Below are positions 11,979 to 22,057 of a DNA stretch of 64,000 nt, piece by piece. This DNA is from Butyriboletus loyo. Lineage: Eukaryota > Basidiomycota > Agaricomycetes > Boletales > Boletaceae. The stretch is from positions 44,123 to 108,122 of the forward strand of contig JBBPSI010000076.1 in the NCBI GenBank assembly GCA_038093515.1, given 5' to 3'. The first letter of the stretch is position 1. Each line of letters starts with the position of its first letter. Both the position numbers and the translations under genes were made by a program. The notes under the pieces were generated by a model that saw only the letters and a program-made list of their open reading frames with translations, did no database searches and had not been told where the DNA came from.

Positions 11979-14904
11979 ATGCCTTTCGAGCGTTCCACGC
12001 CATCAACAACAACGCCGACCATACCTTCTACCACCAGGACTACAGCCATGCCTACGACGACGCCAACTGCCATTATATTCATGACCAGCACTTGTACTTG
12101 CCGGAAACCACTCACCATGATCACCATCATCCGCATGCGGTCCAGTTGCAGATCCCCCAGTTCATGTTCAATGGCCCACCCATATTCGCACCGAGTGGGG
12201 GTGCAGAGGTTCTCCCAGCAAATATCCTCGACGGTGGTCCAGTATCCTCCTGGTTCGCTAACAATGGGTTTGCACCGTGCGTCCCGTACCTTTCCCACTC
12301 CTCTCGCGTGCTTATCCTTCTTTTAGTTTCCGTTCTACTCTGATTTTGAGGCAGACCGGTTCAGGATCAACACCTTCTGATGGTGCTAGCACTGCTGCCT
12401 ACCAAACCTGTTCCCATGATGAGGCGCAACACCCCCCACTTAATTTTTCCCCTCGTTTCACTGCGAGCGTGAACCCGCGACAGCAGCCACTTCCTGAACA
12501 ACCACCCTCGCTCCATGTCCCTACGACCTATATTCCCGATCTCGCTTCCTCGTCCTCATCCACACGATCATCCAACATCACTTCGTACGCACTCTCCAAT
12601 GCCCTTGTTCCAGATCCCGTTCACTCTCCCATAACTGCCCCATCCGCACTTGGCCTCCCAGTATATTCGGCCTCGGGCTACGATGTCCTCTCGATTCTCT
12701 CACGAGTGATGAGCCGTCCCAATCCCACCATCCAGCTTGGTCCCGTCGACTTTGCGTGCGCATTCGTTATCGTGGACGTGAGACGACACGACTGCCCTAT
12801 TGTATACGCTTCTCCCACGTTCTGCCATCTAACGGGGTATAGGGAGTAAGAGGTTCTTGGACGTAATTACCGCTTCTTGCAGTCCCCAACTGGTAACGTC
12901 GCAAAAGGTGAACCGCGTCGCTTCGTAGCCCCAGAGGCCGTTTCCTACATGCGAAAGTTGCTTTCGTCGTCCAAGGAATGTCAAATAACCCCGATCAATT
13001 ATAGAAAGGGCGGACAAACCTTTATCAATCTTGTCTCCGTCATCCCTGTTCGCGGTGTCGTACATAATATGCCTGAAGAAGCTGATAAAGTCGCCTACCA
13101 TATCGGATTTCAGGTGGACTTGACGGAGCAGCCAAACCGGATACTCGATAAACTACGTTATTGCGTCAACGATAGCTCGTGAGGAACGGGCAGCGTAGCC
13201 AGCAACACTGGGCTTCCTGATATGAGGCATGGTCTTGGTCAGCTCACCCAAGCTCAGAACATGACGAATGTCGGTCCCAAGGGGGGAAGACATGGGCAAA
13301 TGATGAGTATGGCAGTGTCGAAGGAGTTGAGGAACTTCATCGCCGACACAACTTTCACGGACTCCGTACCAATCTCGACAGGGATAAGCATGGCTGGTCC
13401 AACCGGTACCTCAGGTGGATTAGCGGAGCAAGGCAGCAATTCAACGACGCCCCTCACGATGCATGCTCGTGGCGCCACCCTCAAGCTCCACTTCTATGAA
13501 TCGCACGCCTGCTAGCGGCAATATGGTGGCCGGATCGATTCCCGTCTCGTTATCTCCATCCCTTTCACTGCTGCTTCTTGACTTTCTCCTAGATTTCTTC
13601 CTCGTATTGTCTCTCAAAGGTGCTTTCCTCTATGTCCTTCGGTTCGGCTTGTCCTTGGCTATGAACCACAGGAGCTTGTAGGCAAGAGCATATCTGATGT
13701 CTGTCATCCTGCCGATCTAGTGCCGCTTATGAGAGAGTTGAAGGAGGGTAGTGTGAATGGGTTCAGTATTTCAGGGACTGGCGATGTTGGCTCGTCGACA
13801 AGTTTGGCGTCCAATTTTCTCCCAAAATCAGTGGATCTACTGTTCCGCGCTCTACCCAAGGCGTCGACTTTTTCTTCGTCTAGGGAGGCGCAGGCCACCT
13901 CTACTGAACAGGTTGGCTTTCCTCCTTACCAATCGCCATCCGCCTCAACGTCCCAATCACCACTATCGTCGGGACCACTCTATTCAAGTGATCCGTCGGA
14001 TGGAACAACACCGCCGTATGTTTGGCTCGAATGTCGTGGCAGGCTCCACGTTGAACAAGGAAAGGGGCGGAAAGCTATTATACTCTCTGGGCGCGCGCGA
14101 TGGATGCCCGTCGTGCGGTGGGGTAGCATTGATAAAGCAGGTGGCGTTGGTAATGTCCAGTGCCAAGGAGGAGATGCTCACAGTGGCTCGCGTATGACGG
14201 CAGGTTTGACTCTTTTCCCTCCTACTAGACCCGAGTATCTAACCATTATCCGATCGTCAGGTTCAAGGCCAAGTGAGAGGTCTCCGCGCGAAGCAAGATC
14301 AATCGGTCCCTTGGAATTCTGGGCGCTGTTGTCGTCCCAGGGTACTTTCTTAGTAGCGTCTGCGAGCGTGAGGGACGTGCTTGGATGGGGAACCAGTGAG
14401 GTGATTGGGAGGAGTCTCTGGGCGATGACGAGGGATAGTCGAAGTCGTATGAGAGAGTACGTGGAAGCTGAGTTGGCGAAGCTGGATACCCCCGAGGTAC
14501 GTCTCTTCTCCTGAGTGACGGTCCGATGACCTGAATTCAGAGCCAGTGATGACGTTTCGCAGCATGCAAGACACAGATTGTGCAAGCGGGGATGGACAGG
14601 CAGACGTTGGGGTGCTGGAAAAAAAACATACACGGAGGCTGCGCCCTGCGTTCTTCGTCCTTCCTTGACCCATTTGCAATACGAACATCAACAATTCAAG
14701 TTTGCGAATCAACGGGCTGCTCGAGGAGTTGCACGCCCTCGAGGGCGCGCGTGCGACTAGTGGTGCTGTGGCTGGGTCTTCTTCTAGCACGATAGGGACG
14801 GGACACATCGCGACTGGTCAACCTTGCCCGTCTTCTTCGTCCATAAACGCAAACGCAAACCCGCAGTTCGCGTGGGGCAGTGGTGTGTGGGTGTGTGTGT
14901 AGAC
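11979..14904 (+). pseudogene. wc-1: White-collar-1 (LOV/PAS photoreceptor) pseudogene
   Basis: Homology is unmistakable along the length. There is a His-rich N-terminus, then a normal intron (12277-12350), then the LOV/PAS-A domain (AFVIVDVRRHDCPIVYASPT, SPTGNVAKGEPRR, YHIGFQVDLTEQPN). PAS-B follows (LVLSLKGAFLYV, then in another frame LVLGYEPQELVGKSISDVCH) and PAS-C (VWLECRGRLHVEQGKGRKAI). White-collar-1 is the blue-light receptor of fungi and binds flavin through a LOV cysteine. Here the GRNCRFLQ motif reads GRNYRFLQ (codon 12868-12870, TAC). A TAA stop sits just before it at 12847-12849. The frame is also broken near 13460 and near 13654, where no intron fits. A stop at 13180-13182 might lie in a 43-nt intron. 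The C-terminal part past 14514 is scrambled across frames. As in other basidiomycete homologues, no GATA zinc finger is seen. Intact neighbouring genes make sequencing error unlikely. Confidence 0.85.
12847..12870 (+). other. Stop codon and lost flavin cysteine in the LOV core
   Basis: In frame with TGYRE, the codons read TAA, GAG, GTT, CTT, GGA, CGT, AAT, TAC. The conserved LOV string EVLGRNCRFLQ is therefore preceded by a stop and has Tyr in place of the photoactive Cys. A GTAAGA...TTGCAG pair (12846-12882) looks like a 37-nt intron. Removing it would delete the flavin-contact motif and break the downstream frame, so it is rejected as an explanation. Confidence 0.85.
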
Positions 14905-15018
14905 AGGTCTGAAATGCGAAAGGTCACTGCATGGCGAAGCGAGAGCTTGAAGGCTTTGCACGGAGGTGCGGGGATTACACGGGGGTGAGCATGGACCCGT
15001 TCGACTCCAGCATGGACG

Positions 15019-15685
15019 CTATCGCGTCGCAGGGCCTGTCGACGCACTATTAGTGGTGCGCTCGCTCGGCTTGCCGTTCTTGCTCGCGCGACCTGCTATC
15101 TCACCCCGCAGCAGCCGTTGCTTCTGAATCTCATCAAACAAGGGCTTGAACCCACGACCAGCTGCCGGATACGCGTTCAAGAAGGCAGCTTCGTCTCGGT
15201 TGTACCTTTCCAGTCCCGGACAGCGTCAGTGGTGGAGTGGTCGGTACGTGGCGCTGAAGCCCAAGCACTGGCAACACGTACCGGTAGAACTCCTCGGCGA
15301 CGACTTGGCGCACCTTCCGCTTCGTTGCGGTGAACTCTCTCATGTCGCCTGTGTACCATGTCTCGGGCCAGTCCTTGAGGGCCAGATCACCCATGCTCGG
15401 GTCAGGGTTCTCCCACTGGCTGACGGCCTCTCGCCATGCCAGCCTCCCCTTCTTCTTCAGGTTAGGTACGGAAACGCCAGGGATTGGCATGGCCTTTTTT
15501 GCCTGACTCGGGGTCGCGTGGTGTGCCTGCCAGTGGTCGGTTGCAGTCGCTGATGATGGCGGGTCAGCATTCACGTGAGATGATGAGAGACGACTCGGAC
15601 GCGCCCCACGATCCGTTTTACAGGGAAACTCCAGGAAACCTGCCTCTCGTGCAGGGGAACTGGTATCCACGCGTTTCCCGTTCAT
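15019..15685 (-). CDS. Unknown 196-aa basidiomycete protein (W-rich N-terminal region)
   Basis: Two exons, 15685-15282 and 15205-15019, join across a GTACGT...GAAAG intron with a CTGAC branch site. Together they make 591 nt in frame. The central region is distinctive: LAWREAVSQWENPDP, LKDWPETWYTGDMREFTAT, then KRKVRQVVAEEFYR|YNRDEAAF across the splice, then RGFKPLFDEIQ and a basic tail RASKNG. Proteins with a similar W...LKDWP..WY..R...IAEEY pattern are, from memory, scattered as multicopy hypothetical proteins in Agaricomycetes, perhaps linked to mobile elements. No catalytic motif is visible. The N-terminal 70 residues are low-complexity and probably disordered. Function is unknown. Confidence 0.6.
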
Positions 15686-17048
15686 AAAATCCGTAAAAAC
15701 ATGTCAACTCTTACGCGGGCGAAATCCGACCCGCTCACGGCGTGGCTGCTTTCTTGCCACACCGACGCAAGCAACTCCCTGGTCGAGCAACACTGATGCG
15801 GATTCACCCTGGCACACACACATACAGTACATCACCCATCATGCGGGCACGCGCACCCGTCCGCTCGTCTCGTATCCCGCCCGGATCGCGTTGTTCATAT
15901 CAGCTCCGAGACGCGTCGAGTTCCCGGTTCGACCCTCTCTTCGCTCACCCCCCCCTACAGGCCGCGGCTCCGCGAGTCAGTTGGACGGGGTATCCGGGAT
16001 GCCATCCCGCGACGCGTCGGCGTGTCGCACCGCTTCATCTTCGGAGACGTGGCCTGTCCGTCGGCGCTGTGTCGCTTGCACCTACCGCGATCGCAGCCAC
16101 CCCAAAAGGGAAGGGCACGTGACCGTAAAACGGCTGGGTAAAATCGTGCCGGTAAACTCGGTTTTCTTTGGTCACGTGATCCATTACATTTCCCTATCTT
16201 TCAACTGGGCCCCGCTCGCGTCCAAACACTCCATAGTCCTTGCCTCTCTACCTTCTTTTCACGACACGATCTCCAGCTCCCCACGGCGAAGATGACCCAA
16301 ACACGGCCAACGCCATCCCACCCACCCGTCGCTGCCACAAATCCTACCCAGATCATCTCTCCAACGGCCCCCGACTAAGCCTCCTCGAAGCCATGTTCAA
16401 TGGTGACCTCCCCAGCTCATCGAGACCTCAAACCACCCTCTTCCACATGCTCGAGATGTTCAAGACCTGCTGGCATTCGTAAGTCCACGCGATTCAAGAT
16501 GAACACCGAGACGAGACGTCATCCAGCCAACTTTGTTTCCTTTCGCCAGCTGATCCAGGTGTCCAGGTGCCAATTGGGGACCGCATGGGTTGAATCGAAT
16601 CGTGCGTTGTGGTTTTGTCCTGTGGCATTTGGTTTGGTACTAATGGTTGTTTGGGCAGTGGACGGCTCTGGCGACTGCCGTTGTCCTTCGCCCGTACTTT
16701 GCCAAGTCCCTCCTTGGTTGGCGGCAAAGGAATCCCGGGTTGACGGGACGGGCTGCCCCTGAAAGGCATCTCGGGGCCACCAGCCAAAAGAGAAACTTTG
16801 GATGGATCCATGATATCGATTCAGTAGTAGGTTGGTATTGTGTTAATGTTAAGCGCTAAGCAACGGCCAGAGTATCTGCTGACTACATGCAATGTATCCA
16901 ATGGTATTTAATGTCCTTCTGACGTATCCAAGTATCTGCGAAAAGATTACTGCCGGAATACAGATGCTACGGTAGAGGCAACTGCGAGTACTTCAGTTCG
17001 GGTAACAACGCACCGTGGAAAACATGCACGCACAGGAAAGTAGATCCA
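15686..17048. other. Spacer, 1.36 kb, no convincing gene
   Basis: Several overlapping open frames exist on the plus strand, but none shows a domain or clean exon structure. The best coding-like stretch is around 16380-16480 (SLLEAMFNGDLPSSS, then a GTAAGT at 16479). The region is GC- and CpG-rich, with CACGTG boxes at 16115-16120 and 16172-16177. Confidence 0.4.
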
Positions 17049-19566
17049 CTAGGCACCAATATGAACGTAGAGGATCTGTTGATCCATGGGGATGTCGCTC
17101 GAACGAATACTCCTCAATGTCCTGTGCAACGCCAGAGCTGCTCGAGTGTGATCCAGGTGACCAGACTCGTCCACTAAATTGTCATAAAACCTAGATGTGA
17201 TCTTGTTTGTGTGCGCGTCGTCAACCGCCCACATCGTTCCAATGACTGAACTGAACCCTGCGAACTGCATGGCCGCAGCAAGATGAATGACCTCGTCGGG
17301 ACTCTCCTCATCTCCAGCAGTTGTATGACAAGCCGACAGATACGCAAACCTGGCGTTCCGCAAGTCATATTGCATGATGTGTTCAATCCTCAATAGTCCG
17401 TCACCGAACGCAAACCCAGACTTGAACGGATCCGTCCGATTGGGGATCCCATGACAGGCGAGGTGAACAAAGTCGTTCTTGTTCAATGCTTCACCAACCC
17501 TGACGATGCTTGCATCCTCGTCCTGAATGCGAGTAAGTGTTGCAACTAACCCAATACGTTGCGATATGGTGGATAGTTCGGTGTTCACCGAAGCGAGCAT
17601 TTCCTGTCCCGGAGCCTGCGCCTGCCCAACGACCAAGAAACGATGTTGTTTCAGCGATGGATCCGATGGACTTCTCTGTCGCGCGCGAATGAGGGCTGTC
17701 AACGTCGGTGTATAGGACGAAATATAGAGATCCGATAGCATGGGTTGGCCATTCCTAAACGGGCCGGCAGCGTGCAATGGGAGAAGCGAGAAGTCGGCAG
17801 TCGGGCACCACCAGATGTGCGATCCAGGAGGACAGCAATTCTGAAGGATTTTCACTGTTGGGAAAACAATCCTGTCCCAGAGCTTTCGGAGAAAAAACTG
17901 GATTCTCCTTGTCATGTCCTGGAACTTGGCAGAGTCAATCAGAGAATGAAGTTCCAATGATAGTTCAGAGACATCGGCTTTCGTGATGGGAAGAGCAACA
18001 TGGATGGGATCTTGGTGGGATAGAAGCACCAGTGCATCGCAGCTGTATTGGCTGGCATTTACAATTACCACTGGACCACTGGCAACAGCGACCTGGAGAT
18101 CAGAGAACAGTGGAGGCTGGAGGAAATGAGAGAGGCCAGGCAGGTTTCGAATATCAGTGATGATATCCTGCAATTGGACATTGAGACGCCACGCCCGACC
18201 ATGCTGAGAGTCAGTGTTGGGAGGGGCATCAAACACACCACGAAGGGAAGTGGTGACCTGGGTGAACTTGTCTGCCAATTTCTTGCCTGTGTCACCGGAT
18301 GCCACAACATCATCAAGGGGTGAGCGAAGGTGGGTTAACTGACTCCAGAAGACACCACAGCCTTGTTCAAGGAGCTCGACTGCATTGGTGGGATTGCCAT
18401 AATGAAGACAGGCTGAAAACGCATCAACTGGCAGAGATGTCATGAGCTGTTTGAGTAATGCAAGATTCTGAGGAAGAGACGGCAGAGTGGCGAGATGATG
18501 AACACTGAGATGCAAAAATGTTTGGTAGGCTAAAACTGTGCTACTATGTGAGTACTCTTCAGCTCGCTTGATCCATTGTTTGGCACATTCGAGATCAGCG
18601 GAAGAAACTGTCTGAGAGAGATCGGAAAGCTGGGAATATAAATTGAATGCTTCCTGGAGGTCGTTCATGCCAAGCATAACTGAGTATTTCGATCGGGTAT
18701 GCAGGGAGTTTGTGATACCGCCCAGTGAAAGGGCTCGAGAAGGATGCCCACGTGGGTGAAGTTCCAATGCATTGCGTTCGAGTGCAAGTGCCTCCTCCAG
18801 GTCAGATACCTGACTGAGCTGGTTGAAACGGGAATAAAGGGAGCTCGCGATGTTGCCCAGTGAAAGGGCTCGATCAGGATGCCCCTGTGGGCAAAGTTCC
18901 AATACATTGCATTGGAGCACAAGTGCCTCGTCGAGGTCAGATACCTGACCAAGCTGGTTGAAACGGGTATGGAGGGAGCTCGCAATGTTGCCCAGTGAAA
19001 GGGCTCGATGAGGATGCCCCTGTGGGCAAAGCTCCAATGCATTGCGTTCGAGGGCAAGTGCCTCGTCGAGGTCAGACACCTGACCAAGCTGGTTGAAGCG
19101 GGAATAGAGGGAGCTCGCGATGTTGCCCAGTGAAACGGCTCGATCAGGATGCCCTTGTGGGCGAAGTTCCAATACATTGCGTTGGAGCGCAAGTGCCTCG
19201 TCCAGGTCAGACACCTGACCGAGCTGGTTGAAACGGGTATGGAGAAAGCTTGCAATGTTCCCCAGTGAAAGGGCTCGATGAGGATGCCCCTGTGGGTGAA
19301 GTTCCAATGCATTGCATTCGAGCGCAAGTGCCTCATCCAGGTCAGACACTTGACCGAGCTGGTTGAAATGGGAATAGAGGCAGTTCGCGATGTTGCTCAA
19401 TGAAATGGCTCGATGAGGATGCCCCTGTGGGCGAAGTTCCAATGCATTGTGGTGGAGTGCAAGTGCCTCGTCAAGGTCAGACACCTGACCGAGCTGGTTG
19501 AAACGGCTATGGAGGGAGCTCACAATGTTGCCCAGTGAAACGGCTCGATCAGGATGCCCCTGTGGG
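17049..19566 (-). CDS. TPR-CHAT protein, 5' end truncated by LTR insertion
   Basis: The frame is open from a 5' break at 19566 down to the natural end YVHIGA. The first ATG gives 824 aa, but the repeat array runs upstream of it to the break. Six complete 45-residue (135-bp) units (FNQLGQVSDLDEALAL...) form a TPR array, and a seventh is cut at 19566. The C-terminal half is a CHAT domain, a caspase-like peptidase fold: VHLACHG supplies the His and FAYLSACHTT the Cys of the predicted dyad. GTMWAVDDAHT and a C-terminal VHIGA are usual for the agaricomycete family. Known relatives are expanded in mushrooms and thought to act in signalling or recognition; the substrate is unknown. At 19567/19568 the coding repeat abuts an LTR start (TGTTACAG), so the native start and promoter are lost. 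Confidence 0.85.
18722..19566 (-). repeat. 135-bp tandem repeats encoding TPR units
   Basis: The string CTGAGCTGGTTGAAACGG and close variants recur every 135 bp, matching 45-residue TPR modules. Units are about 85-95% alike by eye, suggesting recent expansion or gene conversion. Alternate units resemble each other (NVLEL versus NALEL types), as expected if a two-unit block was duplicated. Confidence 0.8.
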
Positions 19567-19567
19567 T

Positions 19568-19984
19568 TGTTACAGTAGTGGTATACTTTTTGTTATAATC
19601 ATAACATTTTATGCATACACTTCGTACACTTTCACTTCGGACTTAGTCGATTTCACTTTCAAAAGGTCATGTGACATAGTGCACGTGATCGTGGGAACTT
19701 ACATGTGATCCCTTGCTGACTAAGCATATGATGTCATGGCCTAGACCAGGCCTAGACTCTATGACGTCACGACACATGTATTTAATCTCCATTTACTTCT
19801 CTTCTTTATGATCCCCGTGCCTCGTGTGGTTAATCACCGTTGCGCTTCTCTTCTTTAGTCTAGCCATGTATAGTAATTCCTCACACGCACAGCATGGTCT
19901 GTGCGCATCCTTGTACAATATAAAAGGGCTAGTGGTTAGACTAGGATTCCCTAGTTTTAACCACTTGTCTATTCGCTGGCAACA
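19568..19984 (+). repeat. LTR, family A, plus orientation
   Basis: It begins TGTTACAGTAGTGG and ends GGCAACA, the TG...CA form expected of an LTR. A TATA-like TATAAAAGGGC lies near 19920. The 3' flank GTTGAGGATTAAG also appears in inverted form beside the copy at 20259, so the shared sequence continues past the LTR edge. Confidence 0.65.
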
Positions 19985-20258
19985 GTTGAGGATTAAGTTG
20001 AAGCTCCAGTCTCATACCTGCCAGGTCTTTGTGTAGACCTGCAACTGTTGTATAGGACCGCTTGTGGCAACGGTATTCACACTAGCATTCGACTGTGCAT
20101 TGCTTGCGCAACACTTTTTCCTTCCACTACCACTCGGACTACTACATTTGTTACGAGACAACGATGTTAACAAGTCACACGGGGTTCTGCAACTGTTGCA
20201 GCTATACACAGTAACTGGCGAGGTGTAATGAGGATAGCTCAAGCCTTAATCTCTCAAC

Positions 20259-20560
20259 TGTTGCCAGCGAATAAGACAAGTGGTTAAAGCTAGGGAATCC
20301 TAGTTGCAACCACGAGCCCTTTTATATTACAAGGGAATGCGCACAGACCATGCAGTGCATGAGATTAGTTACTACACATGTACATATGAAGAAGTCACGA
20401 GTCGACGATGATGGGAAATAGAAGTCGACGGCAATCAAAAAGAAGAGAAGCAAACAGAGATTAAATACATGAGGCGTGACATCATAGAGTCTGGGCCAGT
20501 CTGGATCATGACACCATATGCTTAGTCAGCCTGTGGTCACATGTATAATCCCATGATCAT
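20259..20560 (-). repeat. LTR, family A, inverted and truncated
   Basis: The reverse complement matches the copy at 19568-19984 (for example TTCGCTGGCAACAGTTGAG and the TATAAAAGGGC box), but its distal end stops at a GTTACGAGACAACGATG string. The two arms face each other across about 270 bp. Confidence 0.6.
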
Positions 20561-20561
20561 G

Positions 20562-21271
20562 TTACGAGACAACGATGGCCTTGTTCTGGGTGAGGTTCCC
20601 CAGATCAATTCGGGCACTCTCTCCTACGTCAAAGGGATGGAAGACCCTTTGGAAATCCTCGCAGACTGTTGAGAACTCTCTTTGTCGCGCTGTGGGGTGT
20701 CCGTCTAGAAGGAGGCTCATCCATCCTTCAGAGAACGTCTTGCCTTTCCCTTCGCTCATCTTCATGAGGAGGGCATTGATTTTTGATTCGTCGTCGGGGA
20801 ATGCCGTCTGGTTGGCAGCGAAGTAGGTGCGCATGGCAAGGAGCCATCGCGAGGCATCTTCATTGAGACCGGAGAAGTCTTTGGGGACGATATTCTTTTT
20901 GTCAGACATATCATTGTTGTCGTCTTCGTCGTCAGATGGGTCTGCGGGAGGATAGTACGGTGGAGAGGGAGAGCGGGAGACGTGGGGGGAAACGTGGGGG
21001 GTTCTGTCGAGCCAATCACTGTGATAACCGTCGTCGCTGGGTGCCGGTTCGTCTTCCTGCCCTAGACCCTGGTCCTTGGGTTGATAAGAGGGTTCGGGGT
21101 CTGACTGGGGCGAAGGGTCAAACTGGGGTTGAGGGTCTGGCTGGGTGGGAGAGTGTGGCGGCGATGGGTTGTCGACGACGATGGGTTCCGGTTTGGAGGA
21201 GGGAACGCGGAAGGAATGACCGACGCGTCTTGATCGTGGGATGGAAATGGTGGGCGAGAGGGGAGGGCAGC
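20562..21271 (-). pseudogene. gag: Retrotransposon gag fragment
   Basis: One open minus-strand frame starts with an acidic Pro-rich leader (SPSPPYYPPADPSDDEDDNN). It runs into a gag core: DFSGLNEDASRWLLAMRTYF, then DDESKINALLMKMSEG, GWMSLLLDG and FSTVCEDFQRVF. That pattern of hydrophobic helices is the Retrotrans_gag type of Ty3/gypsy elements. It stops abruptly (AIVVS then TAA) at the junction with the inverted LTR. No zinc knuckle, protease, reverse transcriptase or integrase follows, so the element is a dead fragment. Confidence 0.75.
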
Positions 21272-21314
21272 TTTACTGCTGGGAAGCAGAAGTGAGAGGA
21301 AGATCTAGTTCTTT

Positions 21315-21741
21315 TGTTACGCTGGGCGCTAACAACTAGAACAGCGAGGAGGCACTCTGGAGTAGCCTCAGGACTCTGGAGACAATTCTCAGACTGGGTC
21401 TCAGACTATGTCTTAGTGCGCACACTAAGAGTCTGGAGGAGAACTAATTGCTAGCAGGTGACTGCGTAGAACTAGATAGTGTACATGGTGTAAAGGCCGG
21501 GCCTTTATACTACTGGGGTCTGCGCACAGACCATGTTCCTAATCGAGACGCGAGAAGGAAACTACAAATGCGGAAGGAATATTCCAGAAGATTCCGGAGT
21601 ATGAAAGAAAGCGCGTCCGTGCGCGAGAAGTGATGACTAAGTAGGAACGGTTGTTACCGTTCAAGTGGAACTAGCAAAAGGCTAGGTGAATGTAACAGTC
21701 CCAATGGTAATGGAGAGAAAAAGTAGACCACTACCGTAACA
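21315..21741 (-). repeat. 5' LTR of the gag element
   Basis: Read on the minus strand it starts TGTTACGGTAGTGG and ends GCGTAACA, giving TGTTAC/GTAACA terminal repeats. It lies immediately upstream of the gag frame. It shares a CATGGTCTGTGCGCA core with the family A LTRs, so they are related. Confidence 0.7.
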
Positions 21742-21904
21742 TCTATCATCACTACTGTGATATCTCTAAGTTGAGCCTTGCTCCTTATACTCTGTTTGCG
21801 ATACTCTCACTCTTGTATTATCAGTGAGTCTTTCCACTGATAGGTTTACCCTTGCGTCCTTTGTTGCCCTCGGTGCGCCTGCTCGGACTTTACCAATTCC
21901 GAAA
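21742..21904 (+). repeat. LTR family B, 3' part only
   Basis: This matches the second half of the copy at 22058-22518 (ATCATCACTACTGTGATATC ... TTTACCAATTCCGAAA). Its 5' part is missing because the gag element's LTR abuts it. Confidence 0.65.
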
Positions 21905-22057
21905 CACAGACCAAGCAGTGTGTGAGACTAATTACTATACATGTACATACGAGAAGAAGTCAGGGTCAACAGAGATTAAAATAGAAGTCAACAGCGATCA
22001 AAAAAGAAAAGAAGCAAACAGAGATTAAATACATGAGGCATGATGTCATAGAGTCTG
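21905..22057 (-). repeat. LTR family A fragment
   Basis: About 150 bp matching 20341-20498 (CACAGACCA..GCAGTG, ACATGTACATA, GCAAACAGAGATTAAATACA). It is cut on the right exactly where the next family B copy begins. Confidence 0.6.

Noticed and set aside
12846..12882. GTAAGA...TTGCAG as an intron removing the LOV stop
   Set aside because: 37 nt is too short, it would delete the GRNxRFLQ core and it would put the rest of the LOV domain out of frame.
15120..15170. T-arm-like string GGGTTCAAGCCC as a tRNA gene
   Set aside because: No acceptor, D or anticodon arms can be placed, and the string is coding (GRGFKP) in the 196-aa gene.
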